Below, piece by piece: positions 47,114 to 58,394 of a stretch of DNA of 64,000 bases. The position numbers and the translations under genes were made by a program. Each line of letters begins with the position of its first letter. Positions within the stretch are counted from its first letter, which is position 1. Source of the DNA: Aplidium turbinatum (Eukaryota; Chordata; Ascidiacea; Aplousobranchia; Polyclinidae); assembly GCA_918807975.1 (NCBI GenBank), contig OU964932.1, forward strand, positions 20,553,501-20,617,500, read 5' to 3'. Below the pieces are notes generated by a model, which did no database searches, was not told the DNA's origin, and saw only the letters and a program-made list of their open reading frames with translations.

Positions 47114-48239
47114 ATCGCTAAACACACATTTTCGTCTGGAGCATAACTGTTGTTTATAGATTTGTATTCTTTTCGTCGCGTCCTTATCTCATCCATGTCA
47201 ATATATTCCGCAGCTAGTTTTGCGATATTTGCCATTCCTTCACATCTCACCACTTAGGCTAGTAATCTGCGATGCAAATTTTTGTCTTGTCTTCCTTTTT
47301 GCTGCAAAATGTAAATAAAACTATGATATGATTGCTTCTTCACATATTCACCATTAAATCATCTAAACAATTAAGCTATTGATCGTCAAAAATACGGGTG
47401 TTTGCTCCGCAACCTGACCGAGTGATAGCTGCAGTGTAAACACCAGATTTAATAACAAAAAACGTAAACTTAAGAATAAATATCGTAGGCTACTATTGAT
47501 GCTACAAAAAAGTACTCAAAGTCAAGCAGAGAGAATTACATTCAAATGATGCTACTATTCATTAAAAACTTTAAAAAGCTGTTTTACCTTTATTGGGATC
47601 ATCAAAAGGTTCTTATTCACATAGAAAACACAAAAAATGTAAACTAATGTATATAGATCTACTATTTTATGCTGAACAGAAAATGAATAAATATAATCTG
47701 CTACAGTGGGTGTTTCAAAATAGATCAAATCCATGCAGGGGTTGGACATGGAAGAAGATAAATCATACCGGTAACAATAAAAAAAAACATTCCAAGTACT
47801 TAAATCTTCCAAATGCTAATATGAGCTAAACAAATGCTATCAACAACAAAAGGAAAAATAAAAGCATAATGCAGTGACTTTTTTGATGAAGTCAGAAATT
47901 TCGCCTCTTTTATTCATAATGTTGTTCCTGAATAACATCACAAAAATGGAGACCAGAGTTATTTGGAGAACAGTGCATCAAATCCATGTTGCCTTCTACA
48001 GTGCTTCCACGACTTAGGCATATTCTTTCAAAAATCTAAATCAAATCTTTTGCATAAACAACATCGAATAGTTTATTTTACCCCAACTTTTCAAAATCAT
48101 CATGATAACCTCGGTTTATTTATTGTTATTGTAGAGTGTGCTCGCCTAGAATATATTTTGACCGTGCCAGTGACGTTCGGTGGCTTAAACCGTTGGGAAA
48201 GCAACTTGTAAATATGCTGCAGCAAGGTAGTAGGCCTAG
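47114..48239. other. Intergenic stretch, nothing recognised
   Basis: Apart from the short SINE-F body fragment near 47390-47425, no gene or repeat was recognised. Confidence 0.35.
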
Positions 48240-48440
48240 GCACGAAGGGCGTAACCGTCGGGCGAAGCCCGAAGGCGTGTTGCCGAAGTCAACACTTTCA
48301 GCGGGGGGTCTGGGGGGCCTCCCCAGAAATTTTTGAAAAACACTTCCAATTTGGTGCGCTCTGAGAGCATTTTCAAAACAAATCAAACATAAAAATCTGT
48401 CAAATTGTGCTTCGCCTTTGTCGTGATCATACATCCATTT
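48240..48440. mobile_element. GC-rich repeat, GGGGTCTGGGGGG family
   Basis: GGGCGTAACCGTCGGGCGAA, GCCCGAAGGCGTGTTGCCGA and GGGGTCTGGGGGGCCTCCCC, then CAATTTGGTGCGCTCTGAGA, in the same order as at 1970-2095. This widespread non-autonomous element type usually has hAT-like ends. Ends were not resolved here. Confidence 0.5.
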
Positions 48441-48895
48441 AATGTTTAGAAGTCATGAACAATCTTAATTTTAACGTTGCAGGACCAAAATCCAGTGTTA
48501 GACATGGAATAATAGTTGTCTAAATATTTAATTCGTCATGAATATTCATTCTGAGATATTCAGTTAGGCCTACACTACAAAAACTAACACTTAGGTCTAA
48601 ACATTACAACCGCAAGCAATTTGTACAAAAAGCTGGATAAGTTTGCCTCCTGCGTATAGAAGCTTAACAAACTAAATATTGCACCCGCACCTGAACGTTC
48701 ATTGGCGAAGTAACGTTACATCAACGCTGTAAAAAGGGCAAAGGCATGACTATGAAAGCTAGTAGGCTAAAGTACAGTACATGGCGAGGAGACATCAAAA
48801 AACAGCAACAATTATTTCGGCATTATGATGCTTGTGCGGTGTACCGTGACGAGCACCATTCTGACGAGTTAGTCTAGCCGCTCTAGCGAATGTAT

Positions 48896-49000
48896 GCATT
48901 GACGTCACTGGGAAAGCAAGACTCACCTGGTCTCACCATAACACATCTGATTGGCTAAGCAGCTGGTGACGTTTTGCAAAACGAGTGATGATTGGATAAA
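48896..49000. promoter_or_regulatory. CRE plus two CCAAT-type boxes
   Basis: A perfect TGACGTCA lies near 48900-48907, followed by TGATTGGCTAAG (about 48950) and GATTGGATAAAA (about 48990). This is promoter-like spacing, but no coding exon is seen downstream, so a gene start here is only a possibility. Confidence 0.2.
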
Positions 49001-49031
49001 ACGAAGGCGTTTTTTGACATTTTTGAATTTG

Positions 49032-49058
49032 GGTAAGCAACTTTGATAGTTGCTTACC
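49032..49058. repeat. Perfect 11-bp-stem hairpin
   Basis: GGTAAGCAACT and its exact reverse complement AGTTGCTTACC flank a 5-base loop TTGAT. Isolated; function unknown. Confidence 0.6.
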
Positions 49059-49639
49059 TTGGAGCCTCAGTGATTGTTTCTGACAGAAGCGTTTGCGTTA
49101 ATTGGCATTTATAGGCAAGACATGCGGTTTGGTGAGGATTTAGACTACTCACTAGCGTTACGAGTAATTCTAGTCACGAATACAGTAATTTTCAAGTTAA
49201 AATAGACATGATAAAAATAATAAGAAGTTAAACCTAGAATTCAGTCATTATACTTTGCATAGTTTTCGCTCAGGTAAGCACTGCTTTCCTTGCTTTCCCT
49301 CACCGATCGTCACTGGACCGTGCCATGTTTTACATGGTTTAGGAAGGTCAGGCAGAAAATCGTTTTAATTACTAATTTTGTTCGTTCGTTTGGTTGCATT
49401 CTATTGAACATGAATCCGAATACAACTTATGATCTGCATCTCTTGTAATAGCGAAAATCCAGAGCGGCGATTAAGAGACAACAGAATTGCTTTATTTCTC
49501 ACAAAACCGTTAACTTGTTGATTGTTTGAAAGATATTTACGTTCAGTTCAGCAGACCTTAGCCCTGAAAAGAGCCGTTGGCATTTCTCTCTAAAGTAGCT
49601 TGCTATTCATGAGAGCAATCAAGCTCTATAGTCGAAGGG

Positions 49640-49775
49640 GTGCCACTCCGCAATCGACGGCTTGTCATTAAGTGTTTTGCCAAAGACACGGCAAGTGCTC
49701 TTCAGCGGTGCCGAACCGGCGACCTTCCGAACGTCGAACCATGGCTCTCGCCACTCGACTATGCAGCGAACAGTT
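49640..49775 (-). repeat. tRNA-derived SINE, family B, copy 2
   Basis: Minus-strand GCTGCATAGTCGAGTGGCGA and GTCGCCGGTTCGGCACCGCT, then CAAAACACTTAATGACAAGC, matching the copy at 42560-42829. The 3' tail is missing. Confidence 0.7.
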
Positions 49776-50510
49776 GTTGGGGCAACTGCGGAGTCGGGCG
49801 AAAAATAAGCAACTTCGGTTCCGATTCCTACGTTTATGACTGGCCGACTCCACAGTCTTGCTTACAACAATTCTTATGAACATTTTAGAATGGACGTGAA
49901 CACTGATAAAACTAACTTAACTAAACGTCACCTTATCACACCTTCCCAGATATCAACGAAAGAAATCTAGGTGAAGTAAACTACTTCTCCTATCTTGGTA
50001 GCATACTATCAACAACACCAATATGCGCAAAGGATATTGAAGACCGTTTGAAATTGAACACAGCATAAAAGCAGCACGCGTTGTGCCTGCAGCGGACGTA
50101 GAGTGATGCGGTTCGCTCATAAATAGCCATCGGTATAACGGCGACATCCCGAGAACTGTAGCGGTGGGGATGATCCGAGCACAGAGTTTGGAATTCATGC
50201 TCGCGCTTGTTTCAAGCCCAAGCGGGAAGGCGAGATAAAGCACAGCTTCAACAAAAGTAACTGGACCCACAGAAATATTGTCATTATCCAAACATCGACA
50301 GATTAAAAACCAGGTCGACCGACCAGCAAAAAAGCCTACAGACTCATACCTACACCAAAAGTAAACTGGAATCTCCATCTTCAACTGAACGCAAAGCAGG
50401 ACTGCTGATAACAATACGGTATTAGAACTACACGATGGCTGTACCGGCTTAAAGAGAATCCTGACTACTAACGCATTGCTCAGAGCATTTCAGGTATAAC
50501 AGCGGCTGAA

Positions 50511-50765
50511 CCAGCTAAGTGGCCGAGTGGTTTCGCCTTTGGCTCTGGCGCTGGTAGATCTGAGATCGATTCCAGGTCGGGTCAAACCGAAGACTTTAAA
50601 AACGGTACCGATTGTGTTCTATCCTGCAAATCGCAGTGAGAATGAGTCGGGTAATAATGTGATAACATCGTAAACCTGATATAAATTAAAAATGAGCCCT
50701 GTCGCTAAAAGACCTTAGCTGTTGTAGAGCGACAATAAATAAAACCATAACATTATTATTATTAA
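50511..50765 (+). repeat. tRNA-derived SINE, family C, copy 2, with (ATT)n tail
   Basis: Head TAAGTGGCCGAGTGGTTTCG (A box) and GAGATCGATTCCAGGTCGGG (B box), body and AATAAAACCATAACATT end as at 4443-4691, then (ATT)n. It is the better preserved of the two copies. Confidence 0.8.
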
Positions 50766-51127
50766 CAGCGGCTGAATGGTACTATGCTGTTCGCAACAGA
50801 GTGGCAACGTAAACGGGACCTAAGACTACGTGAAGATGCCAATGCTCCGGCGGCAATATGTCACTGATTGCAGGGGCGCCGGAAGCGGGGGGGCGGTTGC
50901 CCCCCCTGCCTTCAGTTTTTAAGCAGATGGAGGGGCAGGGGGGGCAATGGTGCCCTTTTAAAGTCATGTAAGCTACTGCACATTTTGCATTATAACAATT
51001 TCTGCTATTCGCTTTTAGCCTAATTATAATCTTTTATTTTTGCTTCAAAATAATATTTACGGCACAAAATTTTGCAACACAGTAGGCTACAGGCCTTAAA
51101 ACTCGTTTTTTTCCGGCAGCCATCGTG

Positions 51128-52467
51128 CAGGGATGGAGGAACCATTTTAAAAGTAGGTGGGCCCAAAGGCGTAGCAGTCAAAGTTAATCAAACTTCTGGG
51201 GGGCTGCGCCCTCCAGACCCCCATGACATTGCTGCATTCCTTATACTTCAAATCGCTTATACATTGTGTTTTCATGATTGCCTTTTATGCCAACCAGCGA
51301 AAAATTTCCATTTTTGTGTCCGATTTGGCCAAATAAATTACAAAATTGCTCTATAGCGCTGTACAAAATATGGCGATGTACACACAAATAAAAAGGCAAT
51401 ATACACACACAGTTATAATACCAACCTGGGAAAAATAATCTGCAGCATTACACAGTAGGCCGACGTGCATGCACTGCATAGTATGTAATGATATCATTGT
51501 TTTAACCTTGGAGAACAATTAGATTGATTTATAGATTACCACACGCAACCACACCCACACGTGCTTCCCATCAACAGTGGGCTCAACAGAAAAGTTTCAA
51601 GAATATATTTCATTATTGAGCTATCAAAGGTAACACAGGCAAACAAAAAAATTTTTTTTAAAGGCACGGCATGTGAGAGTCATTTTAGGGTATTTCGAGG
51701 CCCCTGATTCCGAAAATGCACTTTTTTTTCGAATTGGCTCTAGTTTTTAAGATTGCCTACAGCAAAAACATTTTTTTTGCAATTTTGAGCCTCTATAGAT
51801 TTAACATCGTGTCGTTTATTACATAGACAAAACTGAAAGTAATCCTAAGTACATTTCTGAGTTGTATAAACGCCATTTGAAATCAATCACCTTAATACTG
51901 TATATTTGTTGACTTCAACAATATCAGACATACTAAGCTACTAAGTACAAATAAAATACATACATTGTTTTGCTTAACAAACTAGACGAATAAGCAAAAC
52001 AAAGCCATCGATAAACAAACGCAATTTTTTATTATGGTAGACTTACTATAGGCCTACTGAGCAACACCCATCAAGGTACGAAGGCCATTTATACCGTATC
52101 AATAAAGTAGCTGCTTCAAATTTTATCCTTGTTACGGAAGAATGTAATCTTGGCTCGAAATTCAATTCCTGGTAGTTTCGAAAATTCGAAGAAACTAAGT
52201 GCATTTTTGAAATCAGGGCCCTGAAATAGGCCTACTCTGAAATGACTCTCACCTTTTGTGTCAAAATTGTTTTGTTGGCCTGTGTAATCAAACTATAGTG
52301 TGTATCAAATGAGTGAAGAGCTTTTTTTTGGAAATCCTTCTCTAAATTACCGTTTTCACTACCTTTTCAAAGAAATTTGGCTTTCAAAAGTGGGTGGGCC
52401 AAGCCCACCCAGAAAATAAAGTAGGTGGGCCCAGGCCTACGAGGCCCACGTGGTTCCTCCATCCCTG
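51128..52467. mobile_element. Nested non-autonomous hAT, 1340 bp
   Basis: Perfect 8-bp duplication CCATCGTG (51120-51127, 52468-52475). Inverted ends CAGGGATGGAGGAACCA. GTGGGCC/GGCCCAC repeats lie near both ends. It holds another long-inverted-repeat element at about 51632-52290. Confidence 0.93.
51632..52290. mobile_element. Foldback element inside the nested hAT
   Basis: Left arm TAACACAGGCAAACAAAAAA then GTGAGAGTCATTTTAGGG and CCCTGATTCCGAAAATGCAC. The right arm has the complement: GTGCATTTTTGAAATCAGGG, CTGAAATGACTCTCAC and TTGTTGGCCTGTGTAA. Arms are about 95 bp with small gaps. Possible flanking repeat ATCAAA on both sides. Confidence 0.65.
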
Positions 52468-54000
52468 CCATCGTGGCCTACCGGGTGCTCCTTCTCGGCG
52501 GCCAAATCTGCGTGCTTGGAGACAAAAATACAAAAAAAAAATAACGATAGCACAAGTAAATAGAATTAAACTTGCAACAATGCTAAAATGATCACTTAGC
52601 GTTGTTGAAGTCTGGGCCTGGGCGACGTCCTACAATAGAATCGTTGCACCACGCAATAGATTGTAATCCAGTACTGCGGGACTATCTAACGACACTCGCA
52701 CGAGTGTCTCCAATGTGGCTGATTTTAAAGTTCGCCACTCCCCTAAAATTCTTTTTAGCAACGAAAAACAACTTTCGACATGTGTTGACGATGACGGCAA
52801 GGTGATAAAATAAGTATTTCAATGATGTGAAGGACATTACTAAAAGAAGCATAATTTTTGCATAATATGATCTCGGATGTCAACTGACCTAGTTCTCCTT
52901 TTTAACAACGCTTCAATGTCCGACAACATCGAATCGACATAAAAACGACAATATTGCCAGCCGATGTAAATTAGCACTTTGGATTGAGACTTTGTTAAAA
53001 TAAACGTCGGGAATTACAAACAAGACTTATAGCTGGTGATCGCAGATGGATATATTCCATCAATATTCCCGCAAAATGCAACAGTGGCGATTATGACGCG
53101 CTGACCTAAGTTTGTGCCACTCTTTGATACTACATATTTTCCTCAATTAATTCACGATCATTCTATTGCGAAATTAAATAATTGGCTAGAAGAGACCGGC
53201 GGCCAAACTTGGCCGATTGAGGAAGTAGCACCGGCGGTCATTCAAGCACTACTTAGCGGCCATGGCTGCAGGCTGCTTTAAGGCTTGACAGTAGGTTACA
53301 TCATGATAACATAGCATAATGCCCTTCTTTGTATACCGGACACAAGTAGGCTATCATTACTCAATACATAGTGAGCTAATAGATTAGCATTATCGCTATG
53401 TCTTATCTTAAAACGTGAAAAAAAATTGGCCTTTTAGTAAACAAAAGTGCCCTTTTTTTGTAATCTTGCCCCCCCAGTCAAAAATCTTTCCGGCGCCCCT
53501 GACTGATTGCTCTGTTGCATACAAAGCTCCACAACAATAATAAATATAGAAAGCGACGTAAAAAAAAGCGTAAAAATGACCTAAGAAGCTACATGCCTAC
53601 AGAAGACTTAACCATCGTGTTTTCAACATTTTTTTATCTGCACAAAAATTATGGTTTTTAATTGTTTTCTCATCACTTCTCTATGCTTGTGACACCTGGA
53701 CATTATGCCGCCGTGACATCAAAAGTCTAAAACCTTACAGAACAGGAAACTGATGCAAATGCTAGACAAGACACTCGTTGGACAATGGATTAAACAACAA
53801 CCACAAGAATATCCGTTGGGAACCAAAGTAAAAATAGATCAAATTACCTGTCAATCATCGTGACACAAGGAAAGTTGTTACCAACATTTCTGTTCACGAC
53901 TTGTATAATACAATAGCATTCCAGTGCAACAGCCTATCACCTTCGCGCCTCCTTTGGAGAATCGTTACGCTCCCAAATTAAGACACCACTACTCTACGGT

Positions 54001-54389
54001 ATTATTCGTTTTTCCAAACATTTGCAGCTTGGTGACCACAGTCTGTTCGGTGTTGCACCAAACAGCAAGTAATGACAAGTAACTGCAGTCAAAGAAACAC
54101 ACAGATGTTGATGAATTTCCATATTACAGTAGCCAAATTGTTTTCGTAACTATCAACCTGATTACTTGCAGAGACAAAATAAAGCTAGATACACTATAAC
54201 TCCCATTAATTACATTTACAGTTTTATCCAACTTTTGTATTCAAAGCTTGTTTAATCACTTTCAACAACTACAAACTTCCTAGTTGCTTGACTTGCAACC
54301 AGTCTAGAGAATGAGAGTAGATCTGAGGTTCTGGCACCAAAAATATGTTCAAGCAAGAAAACTCGCATGAACGAGTGTTCTAGCTTAGC
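54001..54389. other. Intergenic stretch, nothing recognised
   Basis: AT-rich with short frames; may contain eroded LINE 3' sequence. Confidence 0.3.
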
Positions 54390-54445
54390 CCAGAAAGCAA
54401 AATATGTTATTTTTACATGTAAAAATGACAGATTTTGCTTTCTGG
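54390..54445. mobile_element. 56-bp palindromic MITE
   Basis: CCAGAAAGCAAAATATGT at the left pairs with ACAGATTTTGCTTTCTGG at the right around a central TTTTTACATGTAAAAA, nearly perfect. Same type as the small MITEs at 19576 and 28192. Confidence 0.6.
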
Positions 54446-55106
54446 AGATGTTCGCACTGGAGGATATTTTTTCTTGCTTACTCTCTTACTTTGCCGAGTA
54501 GGGAGAGCACTGGCACGCCACTCGAATGGGCGCCGGTTCTACACCGCTCAAGATCATGCGGTCATGTCGCTGGCAAGAGACTAAAAGGCATGCTTAAAGG
54601 TGGACACAAAGATTGGATTTCTTACCTTTCCGTTCACTTATTCGAAAATTTTCAACCACTGAGTGAAAGCCTATATACGAATAAAAAAAAGTTTCAGTAA
54701 TCGGCACTAAGCGCGACTATCTCAACTAAACTGGCAGTTAAGCTTCTGTAAAAAGAAAACAGATTCAAGAAAACAGTCGTCGTGTAGACACGCCTGTAGA
54801 AAAAGTAACAACGCAACAAGTAGACACTCGTCTTACAACGAAAACGGCAATTTTGAAAAGGTTATCATACATATGTGTTCACCGCAGAGGGTTGGATATT
54901 TTTAGGTTTGCAAGTTGTTGCTTTAACTGCATCTGTGTCTCCACACCACTTGTCAGAACTTGTGAAATCAGTAAACTTTGTGCAATCGAAGCTTTCTTTA
55001 TAAAACACAAAATCTTACCGTCCGGCATTACAGAGCTCAATAAGTTAGTGTCGGACAGTAAATAAATGCTTTTTTATATATGAACATTGCAATAAATCAT
55101 ATTTTG
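54446..55106. other. Intergenic stretch downstream of the second Ly6-like gene
   Basis: No gene recognised on either strand and no clear minus-strand poly(A) signal next to the stop codon at 55107-55109. Confidence 0.3.
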
Positions 55107-57943
55107 CTAATAAATAGCTATCACTGATGCAAGCATCAACAGTGGGATCATTATCTTGTTGAATGTGATGCTCTCTGCTCCTCCTGTAGTACTTCCTCCT
55201 GTTGATCCTCCTGAACTTAGAGTGACGTTGTTACAGTTGTTAGTCTGGCAGCATCCAAGAGTGCAGGTGCTTCAATGTAAAAAAGTGAAAAACAACGTTG
55301 GTTGGGGAATAAAATATAGTATTGGCTAACATACGATTTGCTAATGAGCTCTTTTCAGTGATGAGTAGGACCATTTTTATTTTGACCTAAAAAAATATAT
55401 TTTGACTTTATTTTGACCTAACGAAATTGCTTATTTCTAGAGTCCACAGTTCTTCCTTGAATTGATGCCAGTTACTCGAACATAATATTTTGTCGATTTC
55501 AGACCCAAATGTAATATTTTGTTGAAAAGTCAAGGTGTTTTATAGGTTATTAAAAGTGCGTCGTGTTTTTGGCGATAGGAAAATCTCCACAAATCTGTCT
55601 GACTTCTGCTGAAGACGATTTAGCTTGCTTAGGCATTTTAGTATTACAGAATGTCAGTAGGCTATTCCTAAATCCAAACTGTTGATCTTCGAAAAGACCA
55701 CGTTCGCAAAGAGGGAGTGTTTTATTAAAATTATACAAATACGTAACAATAACAATGAATAAACAATGGACAATTTGCGATGAAAGTTATTGCTGATCCG
55801 TGGGCATTGTGACATATTTCCTGCTTTTATGGGTTAACGTGGTTTAATTGTGTCGCAGTTCCTGATTTACAATGCTTCCACGAGCATTTTGACAAAAAAA
55901 TACACTAAAAATCACAAAAAGTTTGTCAAAAACCATAATTTGACAAAACTTGACTTTATTGAAAATATTAACTTTATTGTCAAATTTGACTATATTTTGA
56001 CCTATAAACTTCTTAGAAACAGTCCCTGAAAACAACTTTTTCGTGGATAGACGAGGTCCTTAAATCGTGGATAGACAAGGTCCTTAAAAAATTTTAGCTT
56101 TATTGACTTTTGCGGGCCCTAGTGATGAGGTTACATAAATTTTACCATTTCAAAAGATTGTGCAATATGCATTGCAGTTGTGATGTCAAGAGCTTGTAAA
56201 GCCTTGCAAAATGTTATTTTCGCCTCAGTTCGGTTCAGTTTCTTTTTGGCCACCACGACGAAAAACAATAGACTACATTCCAAACAAAGCAGAGATCTTA
56301 AAAAAGATAGAACAGGTAGCCTCATACTGTGTTGACAACGAAACAAAAGATAAATTGTTAATTCGGTGTTTAGTTACCTCGGTGTTACGCCGCTCGGGAG
56401 GAGAGCCGTTATGAGGTCACAAGTGATGAAAGGGCAGGCAGCGAAAACCTGGCATTGTCCAATCGTCGTGGTAACTAAAAGCAGTAAATATCGTTTAACT
56501 TAAATCAAGGTTAGCGAAAAACTGACATGCGGGTCATGAAATGACCCATAACAGATTTTTAGTGACCCATTTGCCTTTTTAAAAATCACAAAATTTCATC
56601 AAAAATTGACAAAGAATAAATGTTTTACTAAATATTTCTATAAAAGCTCCACCCTATTTAATTCTAATACCGCACCGAATTGCCATGTAGCAGTCTGATA
56701 CAACTAAGGCCGTATAGTACAGTAGTCCCGCTTTTTATGGTAGGCTACAATTGTCTTCCTTTTCAAGAGTCCCCGCTGAAGGCGCCTTAAGACCAGCTGG
56801 GCGTGAGGTACCTACGCGGTTATTCAATGCGTGCGCATTCGTCATAATATAGTGAACAATAGATATTTCCAGTTGTAGCCCGCGGACCAAGCTGGTTATG
56901 TGTATTCGGCCGGCCGGGCTACAAGTTTGCCCACCCCTGCTGTTGTCCATTACAGGCAGTGCAAGTGACGGGTAATGATGACGTAATAAAGCTATTGTTC
57001 TTTTGATTGTACCAAGTCATTTTTCTTGTTTGTACCCTTTGTTGCAAGCAATGACTGCATGTCTCTTGCTGGTTAGAATAAATGTGGTCTGGAAATAAAG
57101 TTGAAATAAATACGGATGTGGATGGTCGTAACTTCCCTGCTGTTGAAGCCCGTGATAAAAATATAATCCTTACAAAGTGGAAATCATTTCCAAATTCATT
57201 TGAAGCCATAAAAAGATTCGCAATGACTTTGTTAACGTTGTTTGTTTCTTCAATTCGAGTGAATTTTTATTTTCAAACATGAATTTTGTACAGTCAAGCT
57301 CTCACTGAATCGTCTCAGCTCAGATATGAGTACTGCAATACTAGCCAAGAATAAGACTTTCAGAGAAGCTGCAGCAAGTTTCGCATTAATATTTCAATGC
57401 AAACTAACTGTATGACCTACTTTTTATAAGGGTTAACCTGAGGTCTCTTTTGTGACCCACGGAACAAAATAGGTTCGCCATCCCTGGCTTAAATAGCATC
57501 TTGCAACGTTATGCCTTTAGGCTTCGGATCGTAAGGACAGTGGTTCTTATCGCAAATTAATCGATTTTTGAATGAAAAAGTAGCCTACTGAATAAGGTTC
57601 GCAGAGCTTATGCGCAATAGAGTTATAAATATTTATAAGTGCATTGCTGTTTGCTATACAGCAAACTATCTTAGGCCTAATGCTAAAGTCCCGGACTACA
57701 GTAATGTAATCTAATCGTATGACTAAACTTACACGGTATTCCTTGGGTGGTGTATGCGCCGTCGATGCGAAAGCACGCGTCTTCGCTTGATGAGCATTCT
57801 GTGGCATTAAGTGCCCCAGTGTTCGTTGTCATTCCTGCAACTGTGACAGAAGTGGCCTGCCCTACTAGGCACGAAAGAGATTGTGCAAGCGCTGGGAGAC
57901 ACACCAGTACCATCAAAGGGAATGTTGACGTAAACAAAGTCAT
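55107..57943 (-). CDS. Second Ly6/uPAR-like gene; middle exon doubtful
   Basis: Exon 1 (57943 down to 57733) encodes a signal peptide MTLFTSTFPLMVLVCLPALA, then SLSC, an NATEC site and DAC, ending at a GTAAGT donor (phase 1; an alternative donor GTGTAAG two bases earlier gives phase 2). The last exon (55269-55107) follows a GAAG acceptor and encodes CTLGCCQTNNCNNVT, a Gly/Ser/Thr-rich linker and the hydrophobic tail KIMIPLLMLASVIAIY. That is the Ly6 signature and a likely GPI signal. A middle exon candidate at about 57492-57575 encodes RLICDKNHCPYDPKPKGIT, which parallels QCVPNGNCPYN of the gene at 44389. Its acceptor side is CAGTAGGCTACTTTTTC, which gives the wrong phase, and its donor side ends at a hAT insertion with no clean GT. 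The gene may be a recent pseudogene, or use sites that I cannot define. Confidence 0.65.
55366..56121 (-). mobile_element. hAT-like element in the second Ly6-like gene
   Basis: Flanked by GTGATGAG on both sides (55358-55365, 56122-56129). Ends TAGGACC and, reversed, TAGGGCC. A minus-strand start MPKQAKSSSAEVRQICGDFP is like the N-terminus of some hAT proteins. No catalytic part was recognised. Confidence 0.65.
56506..57486. mobile_element. hAT element abutting the middle exon of the second Ly6-like gene
   Basis: Flanks ACTTAAAT (56498-56505) and GCTTAAAT (57487-57494), one mismatch. Ends CAAGGTTAGCGAAAAAC and, reversed, CAGGGATGGCGAACCTA. A plus-strand piece with WKSFPNSFEAIKRFAMTLLT resembles the hAT C-terminal region. 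Another hAT-type terminus, ...GCCCACCCCTG, occurs inside at about 56928-56938, so a second insertion is likely. Confidence 0.65.
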
Positions 57944-58093
57944 TTTGAAAGTTGTAAATAGACAAAAAAATTTATGATACGGTAAGGAAATAAATAACTT
58001 GGCTGTAACGTTCACCAACTGTAAGAAAATATTATAGATTTACTTAAAATTGAAATTAAAGAGTCAATTGGTGGTACAAAACTTGAAATTTGT

Positions 58094-58394
58094 AAGTAGA
58101 ATATTGCTCATGGTAGCTCGAAGCTGCAGATTTTCGTTTGACTCTCATCAGGTGCTAAAGTCACAATAAAATAAACCTAAATGTGGTGAAAATCTTGTGC
58201 CCCAAAAAAAATCGTTTATGCCGTAAAGCTTTTTTGTTAATTTGAATTCTTCTGATTAGTCAAATTTACATTTCGTTTTTCTTCTACTATAAATACTTCA
58301 CCACTCTCAGGTTTATTTTAATCTGACCATAGCTCCTGAAGAGAGTCAGACGAAAACCTGCAGCTTTGAGCTACCATGAGCAACATTCTGCTTG
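58094..58394. repeat. Inverted repeat with TTCGTxTGACTCTC arms
   Basis: The left arm GTAGAATATTGCTCATGGTA and CTGCAGATTTTCGTTTGACT (58098-58145) pairs with the right arm TACCATGAGCAACATTCTGC and its neighbours (58322-58394). Arms are about 65 bp and the loop about 170 bp. Foldback element or paired retroelement ends. Confidence 0.6.

Larger units (their letters stand above)
50871..53501. mobile_element. Non-autonomous hAT, 2631 bp including a nested hAT
   Basis: Perfect 8-bp duplication ACTGATTG (50863-50870, 53502-53509). Ends CAGGGGCGCCGGAAGCGGG and, reversed, CAGGGGCGCCGGAAAGATTT. Without the nested 51128-52467 element it is about 1.28 kb. No transposase was recognised in the remainder. 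Confidence 0.93.
49880..54000 (+). mobile_element. Decayed LINE, split by later insertions
   Basis: Two plus-strand pieces read as the C-terminal part of a non-LTR reverse transcriptase: VNYFSYLGSILSTTPICAKD (49976-50035) continuing IEDRLKLNTA, and LLYACDTWTLCRRDIKSLKP (about 53677-53736). In LINEs of the RTE and related groups the F-x-YLGS block precedes the L-Y-G-x-E-x-W block by about 60 residues. Here they are about 3.6 kb apart because a SINE (50511) and a hAT (50871) lie between. Both pieces contain stops. Outer edges are uncertain. Confidence 0.65.

Noticed and set aside
49953-50414. A 153-codon minus-strand frame
   Set aside because: Its first part is antisense to the LINE reverse-transcriptase piece and the rest has no recognisable similarity.
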